Made by a program: the position numbers and the translations under genes. Below, piece after piece: positions 1 through 7,519 of a stretch of DNA of 41,997 bases. The stretch's first letter is position 1; each line of letters opens with the position of its first letter. The notes below the pieces were generated by a model. That model was given only the letters and a program-made list of their open reading frames with translations. It made no database searches and had not been told where the DNA came from. Source of the stretch: an uncultured Lachnospiraceae bacterium (lineage in GTDB: Bacteria > Bacillota > Clostridia > Lachnospirales > Lachnospiraceae); assembly GCA_949840805.1 (NCBI GenBank), contig CATKXR010000044.1, positions 1 through 41,997 on the forward strand, read 5' to 3'.

Positions 1-63
1 CCTCCCCCCCATTATACCACATATAGCCATAAATAGCTACAACAAAATCGATAAAACTTGACA

Positions 64-90
64 AAAAAATGCAGGCTTTATGCGGCCTGC
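64..90 (-). terminator. Hairpin with T-run on the minus strand
   Basis: A 6-bp stem GCAGGC/GCCTGC (71-90) has a run of A on its left, which reads as a T-run on the minus strand. This is the layout of a rho-independent terminator for leftward transcription. No minus-strand gene lies to its right that obviously needs it, so it may belong to the decayed element that follows. Confidence 0.35.
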
Positions 91-222
91 CGGTGTTTTC
101 CTTCTATTCAACTGTCAAACTTCCGGAAATCGGGAAAATGTACGGACGCTGCCGGAGTACGACCGGGTATCAAATCCGCAGGACGTTAAAACTATTGCAA
201 AGGAAAATGGAGGTGCTTTCGC

Positions 223-336
223 ATGGGGAATACGAACCTTTTGCCCTATGAAACGATTGTCCGGGCGACCAGCGGGGGGATGAACATCTACCAAAGCATC
301 ATGACTCTTATGAGGGGCAGACCAGTTATACAGTAA
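223..336 (+). pseudogene. Remnant of a Tn916-family ICE small HTH/sigma-like gene
   Basis: A GGAGG ribosome binding site precedes an ATG that opens with MGNTNLLPYETIVRATSG. I recognise this N-terminus from the small helix-turn-helix (sigma-like) genes of Tn916-type conjugative elements of gut Firmicutes. After about 18 codons the similarity I would expect stops, and the frame ends after 37 codons, against roughly 120-140 in intact relatives. It is therefore read as a truncated leftover of a conjugative element beside a tRNA pair. The family assignment is from memory and the truncation is inferred. A short unrelated ORF is the alternative. Confidence 0.45.
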
Positions 337-421
337 CTGGCCTATTTGTCGTCCTTTAATAACGGGGTGTCTGAACTGTTACGCATTTACTTCAGCACAT
401 TGAAGAAAATGAAATTTAGGA

Positions 422-450
422 TTGACAGAATCAGCTTTATGTGATAAACT
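422..450 (+). promoter_or_regulatory. Sigma-A promoter of the tRNA pair
   Basis: TTGACA (422-427), a 17-bp spacer and TAAACT (445-450). The predicted start near 457 is about 38 nt before the first tRNA. Confidence 0.6.
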
Positions 451-494
451 ATTCCAAGTGTCAGGAAGACATGGAAATAATTGTGATATTTTAT

Positions 495-567
495 TCCTCG
501 ATAGCTCAGTCGGTAGAGCACGCGGCTGTTAACCGCGCTGTCGTAGGTTCAAGTCCTACTCGGGGAG
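495..567 (+). tRNA. tRNA-Asn (anticodon GTT)
   Basis: A 73-nt cloverleaf. The acceptor arms TCCTCGA and TCGGGGA pair with one T-G wobble. The D-arm has AGCTCAGTCGGTAGAGC, the anticodon loop reads TGTTAAC with anticodon GTT, and the T-loop is GTTCAAGTC. The discriminator is G and no CCA is encoded. Only 4 nt separate it from the next tRNA, so both are probably processed from one transcript. Confidence 0.95.
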
Positions 568-571
568 CTTA

Positions 572-655
572 GCAGAAGTGGCGGAATTGGCAGACGCGCA
601 CGGTTCAGGTCCGTGTGGTAGCAATACCTTGTGGGTTCGACTCCCATCTTCTGCA
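572..655 (+). tRNA. tRNA-Leu (anticodon CAG)
   Basis: An 84-nt class II tRNA. The acceptor arms GCAGAAG/CTTCTGC are fully paired with discriminator A. The anticodon loop contains CAG, which decodes CUG. A long variable arm follows, and the T-loop is GTTCGACTC. No CCA is encoded. It is co-transcribed with tRNA-Asn. Confidence 0.95.
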
Positions 656-663
656 GTTTGTAG

Positions 664-717
664 AAATCCCTGGAATACCGGAATTATTGTGGAAGTCTGG
701 TATTTTCAAGGATTTTT
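664..717 (+). terminator. Rho-independent terminator after the tRNAs
   Basis: An imperfect inverted repeat (AAATCC..GAATACCGG with CTGGTATTTTC..GGATTT) ends in TTTTT, 9 nt after tRNA-Leu. The same stem sequence reappears in the terminator at 9263-9318. Confidence 0.7.
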
Positions 718-829
718 GAATATATATGCCTTTATGCAAAATATGTGTCAAGAGACATGAAACGATACCATAATCCTGGTGCATCATTGCATCCCCGGTG
801 TGCTGTCCAGGTATAGAATCTGTCTAAGA

Positions 830-859
830 GCCGTTCCTGTTGGTGCAGGGGCGGTTTTT
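830..859 (+). terminator. Second terminator-like hairpin
   Basis: GCCGTTCCTG pairs with CAGGGGCGGT through G-T wobbles around a 6-nt loop, followed by TTTTT. No gene lies between it and the tRNA terminator. It may be a back-up terminator or mark the left edge of the repeat region. The stretch 718-829 shows nothing else. Confidence 0.5.
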
Positions 860-890
860 CGTTTCAAACTTTCTCGGATTTTTATACCTT

Positions 891-1440
891 TTCGTGCGGA
901 GCTTGACGCTATTTACAGTGATTCCGAAAGGTCCGCCTGTTCTGTTACCCGCACCCCGGAAAACGCGCTCCCGCTCCGTGAAGAACGTAGCGGACGCTAA
1001 ATTCGCCGGAAAAACAGCCCCGGCTCATTAAGCGCCGACGTTCTTCGAGGGTTTCCCGGGGTACGGGTAACAGAACAGGCTACGTTATTGGCTGCTTTAT
1101 GAGAGAGCAACGCCTTCCATTAAGTATGCCGGTAACATAGCAGGAGAAGAGGGACAGAACGTTTGAAGACCCTCTTTTCACGTCGGCACTTAGGCTGTGT
1201 CTTTTACAGCCTTAGTACCGCTACGTGAAAAACGGAGTGAGAACGTGTCTGAAAACGTTCTGTCCCTCTTCTCCTGCGGACCTTTTGGAAAAATCTTTCC
1301 CTTAACAATATTGGTCTATGGATAGTGCTGTACGATAATGCATACCTTATCGTGCGGAGCCTGACGGAGCACGCCTGCCCGAAGGGCATGCATTAAGGGG
1401 TGCCCGGAAGGGTATACCTTTTCGTGCGAAACTTGACGTA
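891..1440 (+). repeat. Composite hairpin repeat, copy A
   Basis: First of four copies of a non-coding composite element (others at 23005, 23464 and 39330). Hairpin 1 is 935-1080: outer arms GCCTGTTCTGTTACCCG and CGGGTAACAGAACAGGC, then an internal loop, then an inner stem GAAGAACGT/ACGTTCTTC. Hairpin 2 is 1140-1277: arms GCAGGAGAAGAGGGACAGAA and TTCTGTCCCTCTTCTCCTGC, with nested stems TTCACGT/ACGTGAA and AGGCTGT/ACAGCCT. Hairpin 3 is 1330-1355 (GTACGATAA/TTATCGTGC). A further module at 1351-1440, shared only with copy D, has stem GGGCAT/TGCCC and the phrase GGGTATACCTT. No shared ORF is present. It could be a structured RNA or a MITE-like mobile palindrome. Confidence 0.9.
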
Positions 1441-1461
1441 GCCGCCCCGCCAAGGTATAAA
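1433..1461 (+). promoter_or_regulatory. Promoter of the LacI-type regulator; -35 lies in the repeat
   Basis: TTGACG (1433-1438), 17-bp spacer, TATAAA (1456-1461), about 40 bp before the regulator start. The -35 hexamer is part of the shared repeat module (the same phrase occurs at about 39350), so the repeat appears to supply half the promoter. Confidence 0.6.
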
Positions 1462-1501
1462 ATAAGTTTGAATTGAGTGAACGTTACAATAGGAGAAATA
1501 T

Positions 1502-2515
1502 ATGATTCGCATTAAAGATATCGCGGACTATGTAGGAGTAAGCGCCACAACCGTGTCCAATGTGCTCCATGGAAAGGAGCAGAGGGTATCACCAGAAACC
1601 AGGAGAAAGATCCAGGCAGCTATTAAGGAGATGGGATACATTCCCAATATGGGGGCGGTTATGCTGGCTAAAGAACATTCCGGCATAATCGGCGTCATTT
1701 TGTTTGATAAAGGAAGCCGGAACGAGCCGACATTGACAGATCCCTACTATGGTTCCCTGGTAGGATATCTGGAACAATACATCAGGGACAGGAAACACTA
1801 TATGCTGATACTGACGGTGTCTAATGTGGAGGAGATCATTCATCAGGCTAAGGCCTGGAATCTGGATGGATTAATTGCCTGTAATCTGCAGCCAGGCGTC
1901 ATCCGGCATCTTCATACGCTTTATCAGAAACCATTGGTATCTTTGGACGCTTATTTGGAAAATAAAGAGTCCTATATCAATATTGCAGCAGATGACTTTG
2001 GCGGGGGATATGAGATGGGACGGTATCTGGCCGCCATGGGGCATCGAAATATTTTAATGATATCAGATAATGATCAAAAGGTGGACCATGAACGGTGGCT
2101 GGGGCTTAAAAAGGGGCTGGATGAAGCAGGGATTTTGATTACGGAAGAACAGCATCTGATTGTTTCCAATGTATATGGAGAACGGCTGGTTCAGTACAAA
2201 CAGCATAAAGAACTGTTCAGAAAACAAACGGCTCTCTTTTTTTCTTCCGATTATTATGCTCTTGAGGCTTGTTCTATTTTGAGAGAGATAGGATTTCAAA
2301 TACCGGAAGAATTGTCTCTGGCAGGATTTGATGACCTGTTTTGTTCAGAGTTCATGATGCCGAAACTGACTACCATCCGCCAGGATATCGAGCAGAAGGC
2401 AAGAATGGCCGTGGATGCCCTGTTCAGCTTGATGAATGGAGGCGGGAAAAGGAACTGGGTTCTTCCGGTGGAGCTGGTCAAGAGGGAATCCGTGAAACAG
2501 ATAGAGAAAAAATGA
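1502..2515 (+). CDS. LacI/GalR-family transcriptional regulator
   Basis: 337 aa, the usual length for the family. Residues 1-50 form the LacI headpiece (IKDIADYVGVSATTVSNVLH, then the hinge helix region ending GYIPN). The rest is a periplasmic-binding-protein-like sensor domain with the usual C-terminal pattern (DDLFCSEFMMPKLTTIRQD). The start is set by AGGAGAAATAT before the ATG. It sits directly upstream of, and co-oriented with, the alpha-glucoside operon, so it most likely represses that operon until an alpha-glucoside binds. Ligand and operator are inferred. A palindrome with a central CG inside the next promoter (2584-2603) is the best operator candidate in the sequence. Confidence 0.9.
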   Translation: MIRIKDIADYVGVSATTVSNVLHGKEQRVSPETRRKIQAAIKEMGYIPNMGAVMLAKEHSGIIGVILFDKGSRNEPTLTDPYYGSLVGYLEQYIRDRKHYMLILTVSNVEEIIHQAKAWNLDGLIACNLQPGVIRHLHTLYQKPLVSLDAYLENKESYINIAADDFGGGYEMGRYLAAMGHRNILMISDNDQKVDHERWLGLKKGLDEAGILITEEQHLIVSNVYGERLVQYKQHKELFRKQTALFFSSDYYALEACSILREIGFQIPEELSLAGFDDLFCSEFMMPKLTTIRQDIEQKARMAVDALFSLMNGGGKRNWVLPVELVKRESVKQIEKK

Positions 2516-2580
2516 ACAAAGGAGAGTTGCTTCCGGCTATCGTTGTATTTGTATAAATTGATGGTTATGCACAAAACTAT

Positions 2581-2609
2581 TTGACACAGGCACGGGCCTG
2601 TGTTATTTA
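2581..2609 (+). promoter_or_regulatory. Candidate promoter with palindromic operator for the alpha-glucoside operon
   Basis: TTGACA (2581-2586), 17-bp spacer, TATTTA (2604-2609). The spacer holds the inverted repeat ACACAGGC/GCCTGTGT (2584-2603) with a central CG, the usual symmetry of LacI-family operators. The same hairpin followed by a T-rich stretch could instead be the terminator of the regulator gene, and both uses are possible. Confidence 0.45.
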
Positions 2610-2635
2610 ATTTATATAGATTTTGCGCGAAATCA

Positions 2636-2730
2636 ACATATACCTGTGAGCCAAATGATTTGCCGGCACAGTTCATAAAATATATTGGACCATTTGGCTA
2701 ATATGTATGTTTACGAGTATAGATACAGCA
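2636..2730 (+). repeat. Small hairpin repeat family R2, copy 1
   Basis: The stem AGCCAAATG (2649-2657) / CATTTGGCT (2691-2699) sits within a block shared with 21246-21390 (same strand) and 16079-16155 (opposite strand). Common phrases are ATATACCTG, CAAATGATTTGCC and, to the right, ACGAGTATA. It lies between the candidate promoter and the first glucosidase, so it would be in the 5' leader. Confidence 0.6.
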
Positions 2731-2742
2731 AGGAGGATAACC

Positions 2743-4449
2743 ATGAGACATGATTGGTGGAAGAAAGCCGTTGTCTACCAGATCTACCCACGCAGTTTTA
2801 TGGATTCTAATGGGGACGGAATCGGAGATATCGGAGGAATCATACAAAAGCTGGAGTATTTACAGGATTTGGGAATTGATGTCATTTGGCTTTCACCGAT
2901 TTATCGCTCTCCCAATGTGGATAACGGCTATGATATCAGCGATTATCAGGCAATCATGGATGATTTCGGCACTATGGAAGATTTTGAGAGGATGCTGGAA
3001 AAGGCCCACTGCCTGGGGCTTAAGGTTATGATGGATTTGGCTGTAAACCACACATCGGATGAGCATCCTTGGTTTGTGGAGAGTAAAAAAAGCAGGAATC
3101 CGGATAATCCATACAAGGACTATTATATTTGGCGCGATCCTCAGCCAGACGGCAGTGCTCCCAATAATTGGGGCTCCACATTCAGTGGAAGCGCATGGAC
3201 ATACCATGAGGGCCGCAGGCAATATTATCTGCATTTGTTTGCGCCGGGTCAGCCTGATTTAAACTGGGAGAACCCCCATGTCCGCAGAGAAATTTTTCAG
3301 ATGATGAACTGGTGGTGTGAGAAGGGAATCGACGGATTCAGAATGGATGTCATCAGTTTGATATCGAAGGCTCCGGGCCTGCCTGACGGAAAAATAAGCG
3401 GGGGACTGTATGGAGACGGCGGCCCCTTCTATGTCAATGGGCCTAAGGTTCATGAATATCTGCGTGAGATGAATGAAAAGGTATTTTCTAAATATCCGCT
3501 GATAACCGTAGGAGAAACACCTGGAGCATCCGTGGAGGACGCAATACAGTATGCAGGAGAACATACCCATGAGCTGAACATGATTTTTCAATTTGAACAT
3601 ATGGAAGGCGATCCGGACCATCCTGGTAAATACGGAAAGTGGGACGCAAAGGATATGTCCCTGTCTCAGTGGAAGCGGTGTTTATCCAAATGGCAGGCCG
3701 GCCTGGAAGGGAAAGGATGGAACAGCCTGTATCTGTCCAATCATGACCGGCCAAGATCCGTTTCCCGCTTTGGAAACGACAGTCCTGAGTATCGTATTTG
3801 TTCGGCTAAAATGCTGGCTACCTGCCTGCATATGATGAAGGGGACACCTTACATTTATCAGGGAGAGGAGCTGGGCATGACCAACGGGTCTTTTGAGAAG
3901 CTGGAGGACTACCGGGATGTGGAGTCTCTCAATGCCTTTGAGGAGCTTACCCAGGAACGGGGGGAGACGCCGGAGACGGTTCTGGGCTATTTGAAACGGA
4001 CCGGCAGGGATAATGCCAGGACTCCGATGCAGTGGGATAACTGTGCAAACGCGGGCTTTACCACAGGGACGCCCTGGATTGGGGTGAATCCCAATTTTAC
4101 TGAAATCAATGCCAGCCAGCAGCGTAAGGACCCGGATTCTGTTTTTTGGTATTATAAGAAGCTGATTCATCTCAGGCATACCATGGATGTGGTAGTTTAT
4201 GGAAGGTATGATTTACTGGAGCCGGAGGATGAGAATCTGTTTGTGTATACCAGGACATGGAAGGATGAGAAGCTTTTGGTGATCTGCAATTTTACAAAAC
4301 GTGAACTTCCGGCGCCGCGGCAGGTATCTGATTTCATTATTCCGGAGGCGGAAGTGTTGATCAGCAATTATTCTGAGAGACAGGACAACAGAATACGTCC
4401 ATATGAAGCGGTAGTTTATCTCATAAAAGGAACGGGGGAACAGGGATGA
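2743..4449 (+). CDS. GH13 alpha-glucosidase, oligo-1,6-glucosidase type
   Basis: 568 aa, typical of cytoplasmic GH13 subfamily 31 enzymes; no signal peptide. N-terminal (beta/alpha)8 barrel: DGIGD loop, DVIWLSPIY, then MDLAVNHTSDEHPWF (conserved region I). Nucleophile D202 is in GFRMDV, the acid E258 in VGETPG, and the transition-state Asp D335 in NHD. The residue after the nucleophile is Val203. In this family Val there goes with alpha-1,6 specificity (isomaltose, panose) and Ala or Thr with alpha-1,4. The start was chosen at 2743 because AAGGAGG lies just upstream; an in-frame ATG at 2707 lacks a site. First gene of the operon, overlapping the next by 4 nt. Exact substrate is inferred. Confidence 0.92.
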   Translation: MRHDWWKKAVVYQIYPRSFMDSNGDGIGDIGGIIQKLEYLQDLGIDVIWLSPIYRSPNVDNGYDISDYQAIMDDFGTMEDFERMLEKAHCLGLKVMMDLAVNHTSDEHPWFVESKKSRNPDNPYKDYYIWRDPQPDGSAPNNWGSTFSGSAWTYHEGRRQYYLHLFAPGQPDLNWENPHVRREIFQMMNWWCEKGIDGFRMDVISLISKAPGLPDGKISGGLYGDGGPFYVNGPKVHEYLREMNEKVFSKYPLITVGETPGASVEDAIQYAGEHTHELNMIFQFEHMEGDPDHPGKYGKWDAKDMSLSQWKRCLSKWQAGLEGKGWNSLYLSNHDRPRSVSRFGNDSPEYRICSAKMLATCLHMMKGTPYIYQGEELGMTNGSFEKLEDYRDVESLNAFEELTQERGETPETVLGYLKRTGRDNARTPMQWDNCANAGFTTGTPWIGVNPNFTEINASQQRKDPDSVFWYYKKLIHLRHTMDVVVYGRYDLLEPEDENLFVYTRTWKDEKLLVICNFTKRELPAPRQVSDFIIPEAEVLISNYSERQDNRIRPYEAVVYLIKGTGEQG

Positions 4450-5732
4450 AGAATAAGAAGAGGATGGCGTGCTTATTTTTGTCAGGAATTATGGCATCGT
4501 CGATGATGATGTCCGGATGCGGGGAGGCGCGGCCAAAGGACGGAAAGATTGAAATTGAACTGATCCAGTACAAGCCGGAGGCCGTGGAAATCTTCCAGAA
4601 GCTCGAGGAAGAGTTTAACCGGACACATGACAACATTCATCTGACGATCGAATCGCCCAACGATGCCATGACGATCTTAAAGACCCGGCTGATTCGGGAG
4701 GATTATCCCGATATCATCGGAATCGGAGGGGAAATAAATTATTCCTATTTTGTCCAGTCAGATATTCTGGCGGATGTATCGGATTATCCGGGGCTGGCTT
4801 CCATAAAGCCTGCCTATGTGGATATTTTGGAGGGACTGGAGTTTGTGCCGACGGAAGGAACCTTTGGGGTGCCGTATGTAGCCAATGCCGCAGGAGTTTT
4901 GTACAACCGGGAAATGTTTAAGGAGCATGGCTGGGAGATTCCTGCCACCTGGGATGAATTTATCACACTGTGCGAGGAAATAAAGGGAGCCGGAATCCAG
5001 CCTCTGTACTTTGGATTTAAGGATACCTGGACCTGTTTGGCACCCTGGAATGCCCTTGCCGTCGATCTGGCGCCTGCGGATGTGTGCCGTCAGGTAAACC
5101 GGGGGGAAACTACGTTTACAGAAGAGTACCGGGAGACCGCGGTTAAGACGCTGGAGCTTTTGCAGTATGGTCAGGAAGGGCCATTTGCCTATGGATATAA
5201 TGACGCATGCACGGCATTTGCCAACGGGCAGGCGGCCATGTTTACCATCGGAAGCTATGCGGTTCCTCAGATTAAATCGGTGAATCCGGATATGGATATT
5301 GATTCTTTCGTTATGCCGGGCAATGCCATTGCAGAGGAAAATATCCTGAATTCCGGCGTGGACCTGCAGTTCTGCGTGATGAAGGAATGTAAGAACAAAG
5401 AGGCGGCTTATGAAGTCCTTGACTTCCTGCTTGCTCATGACAGCGTGCAGATGTATCTGGACGACCAGAATGCCGTTCCCTGTAAGGACGAAGAATTTGA
5501 GCTGGCTCCCATCCTGGATGGCATGAAAACCTTTATTACCGAGGGGAAAATGGCGGACTACCAGGATCATTACTATCCTTCTGAAATGTCCGTGGACGCA
5601 CAGATCCAGACGTTTTTGATTAACCAGGATGTGGATGCGTTTCTTGAAAAATTCGATAAGGACTGGCTGCGCTACAACCGGGACATTATCCGTATGGTAG
5701 AGGATTACCAGAAGCAGCACGGCTCAAATTAG
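4446..5732 (+). CDS. Sugar ABC transporter substrate-binding lipoprotein
   Basis: 428 aa, extracellular solute-binding protein family 1. The N-terminus has a lysine/arginine-rich start, a hydrophobic stretch and the lipobox MSGC at about residue 25, so the mature protein should be lipid-anchored on the outer face of the membrane. The mature part has the usual bilobed binding-protein patterns (VPYVANAAGVLYNREMF, then PATWDEF). ATGA overlaps the upstream glucosidase stop, which implies translational coupling. Given two flanking alpha-glucosidases, the ligand is probably an alpha-linked gluco-oligosaccharide (isomaltose, maltose, sucrose or trehalulose type). This is inference from context. Confidence 0.93.
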   Translation: MKNKKRMACLFLSGIMASSMMMSGCGEARPKDGKIEIELIQYKPEAVEIFQKLEEEFNRTHDNIHLTIESPNDAMTILKTRLIREDYPDIIGIGGEINYSYFVQSDILADVSDYPGLASIKPAYVDILEGLEFVPTEGTFGVPYVANAAGVLYNREMFKEHGWEIPATWDEFITLCEEIKGAGIQPLYFGFKDTWTCLAPWNALAVDLAPADVCRQVNRGETTFTEEYRETAVKTLELLQYGQEGPFAYGYNDACTAFANGQAAMFTIGSYAVPQIKSVNPDMDIDSFVMPGNAIAEENILNSGVDLQFCVMKECKNKEAAYEVLDFLLAHDSVQMYLDDQNAVPCKDEEFELAPILDGMKTFITEGKMADYQDHYYPSEMSVDAQIQTFLINQDVDAFLEKFDKDWLRYNRDIIRMVEDYQKQHGSN

Positions 5733-5752
5733 GCGGAAAGGAGAAAATTGAG

Positions 5753-6619
5753 ATGAAAAAGATGAACGACAGGGAACGCACTTATTTGGTCATGACTCTT
5801 CCGATTTTGGCGCTGTTTTTCTGTTTTAATACGCTTCCTTTGATAAAAGGCTTTATTTACAGTTTTACCAATTTCAAGGGATATGGCTCTTATGACTGGG
5901 TAGGGCTGCGCAATTATGTGGATTTGTTCCAGGATGCCCGCGTGGGAAAGTCCTATCTCTTTACCATCAAAATGGCGGTAGTTTCTACGCTGGTGGTGAA
6001 TGTGCTGAGCCTGGTCCTGGCTCTGGGGCTGAACAGCAGGATCAAATTTAAGAGCGCGCTCAGGGGCATTTACTTCATTCCGAATATTTTGGGCGCATTG
6101 GTTGTGGGCTATATTTTCAACTACTTTTTCACCTATATTCTTCCTGCGGTTTCCAGGATGATGGGCGGTTCGGGAACCAGTATGCTGGCAAGCACAAGAT
6201 GGGCCTGGGTGGCTATTGTGGCGGTGTGTGCCTGGCAGTCGGTTGCCATGAACACCATTATCTACATATCCGGTATCCAGACGGTTCCGGAGGATGTGTA
6301 CGAGGCAGGGGCTATCGACGGGGCCACCGGATGGTATAAGTTCAGAACCCTGACTTTTCCTTTGATTCTGCCGTTTTTCAGCATTAATATGGTGCTGTGC
6401 ATGAAAAATTTCCTGATGGTGTTTGACCAGATTGTGGCGCTGACCAAGGGCGGTCCGGCGCAGAGCACGGAGTCTATCTCCTATCTGATTTATAATAACG
6501 GCATGTCAGGAGGCCAGTTTGGCTTCCAGAGCGCCAATGCGGTGGTATTCTTTGTTCTGATTGTAGTGCTTTCCGTAGCACAGATGACATTCAGCGGGAA
6601 AAAGGAGGAACAATTATAA
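5753..6619 (+). CDS. Sugar ABC transporter permease, MalF/UgpA type
   Basis: 288 aa with about six predicted membrane spans. The cytoplasmic EAA loop that docks the ATPase is seen in EAGAIDGATGWYKFRTLTFP. A 20-nt gap with AAAGGAGAA follows the binding protein gene, and the stop shares one base with the start of the second permease. It should form a heterodimer with that permease. MalF-type proteins from Gram-positives lack the large periplasmic loop of E. coli MalF, and so does this one. Confidence 0.93.
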   Translation: MKKMNDRERTYLVMTLPILALFFCFNTLPLIKGFIYSFTNFKGYGSYDWVGLRNYVDLFQDARVGKSYLFTIKMAVVSTLVVNVLSLVLALGLNSRIKFKSALRGIYFIPNILGALVVGYIFNYFFTYILPAVSRMMGGSGTSMLASTRWAWVAIVAVCAWQSVAMNTIIYISGIQTVPEDVYEAGAIDGATGWYKFRTLTFPLILPFFSINMVLCMKNFLMVFDQIVALTKGGPAQSTESISYLIYNNGMSGGQFGFQSANAVVFFVLIVVLSVAQMTFSGKKEEQL

Positions 6620-7467
6620 TGAAAGAGAATGGAAAAGCGAAGGAAAAAGTGAACTGGCCTGTAACGATTCTTTTATTGATTGGACTGATCACCATTGTGT
6701 TTCCTCTTTATATGGCCATTGTAATTGCATTTAAGCAGCCGAGCGATATGACCAACAGCATATCCGGTATCCTTTCCCTGCCAAAAACCTGGAGTCTGGC
6801 CAATTTTGCAGAGGCAATGAGAGTGACGGATTTCTGGCGTTCCCTGTTTAACAGTTTTCTGATTACGATTGTAAACCTCGTCATTTCCATTGCCGTCCAT
6901 TCGGTGATCGGCTATGCGGTGGGAAGAAACAAGGCAAAGAGCAAATTTTATAATTTCGTGTATTTGTACATTGTAAGCGGCATGTTCGTTCCTTTTGCAA
7001 TCCTGATGATGCCTCTGGTGAAGCAGACTGCTCAGTTGGGAATTGCAAATGTAGCTGGCGTTATTATCTGTTATGTGGTATTCTATATGCCGATGAATAT
7101 GCTTTTGTATTCGGGGTATCTGGTAAATATTCCTGTTGCCCTGGAGGAAGCGGCCCGGGTGGACGGTGCCAGTACCTGGAGGACTTATTGGAGCATTATT
7201 TTCCCGATCATGAAGCCCATGCATGCGACGGTAGCCGTATTGACGGCTCTTGGGACCTGGAACGATGTTATGACACCGCTTGTCATCATGTCCGGCGGCG
7301 GTATGAATACCCTGCCTTTGGCGCAGATGACGTTCCAGACTCAGTTCGGCACCAACTACAACCTTGCGTTTGCGTCTTATCTGCTGGCGCTGATTCCGAT
7401 TCTGATTTTCTATCTGTTCTGCCAGAAACAGATTTTAAACGGTGTTGTAAACGGTGCGGTGAAGTGA
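6619..7467 (+). CDS. Sugar ABC transporter permease, MalG type
   Basis: 282 aa with about six membrane spans and the EAA loop EEAARVDGASTWRTYWSIIFP. The AGGAGG before its start lies inside the previous gene. It completes the membrane part of the importer. No ATP-binding subunit is encoded in the operon, so the importer must borrow an MsmK/MalK-type ATPase encoded elsewhere, as is common for carbohydrate importers of Firmicutes. Confidence 0.93.
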   Translation: MKENGKAKEKVNWPVTILLLIGLITIVFPLYMAIVIAFKQPSDMTNSISGILSLPKTWSLANFAEAMRVTDFWRSLFNSFLITIVNLVISIAVHSVIGYAVGRNKAKSKFYNFVYLYIVSGMFVPFAILMMPLVKQTAQLGIANVAGVIICYVVFYMPMNMLLYSGYLVNIPVALEEAARVDGASTWRTYWSIIFPIMKPMHATVAVLTALGTWNDVMTPLVIMSGGGMNTLPLAQMTFQTQFGTNYNLAFASYLLALIPILIFYLFCQKQILNGVVNGAVK

Positions 7468-7519
7468 CGGGCAGTCCGAAAGAATAGAAATACATTTCAA
7501 TATAAGGAGAATCATTTCA

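Noticed and set aside
779..1031. Overlapping small ORFs across repeat copy A (and similar ones in copies B-D)
   Set aside because: Frames are not the same between copies, lack ribosome binding sites, and the compensatory changes follow hairpin pairing rather than codon positions.
891..1440. Insertion sequence or group II intron
   Set aside because: No transposase, maturase or reverse transcriptase ORF is present in any copy, and no clear target-site duplication could be seen.
4758..5720. 320-aa open frame on the minus strand
   Set aside because: It is antisense to the substrate-binding lipoprotein gene, whose frame has clear motifs and a ribosome binding site.
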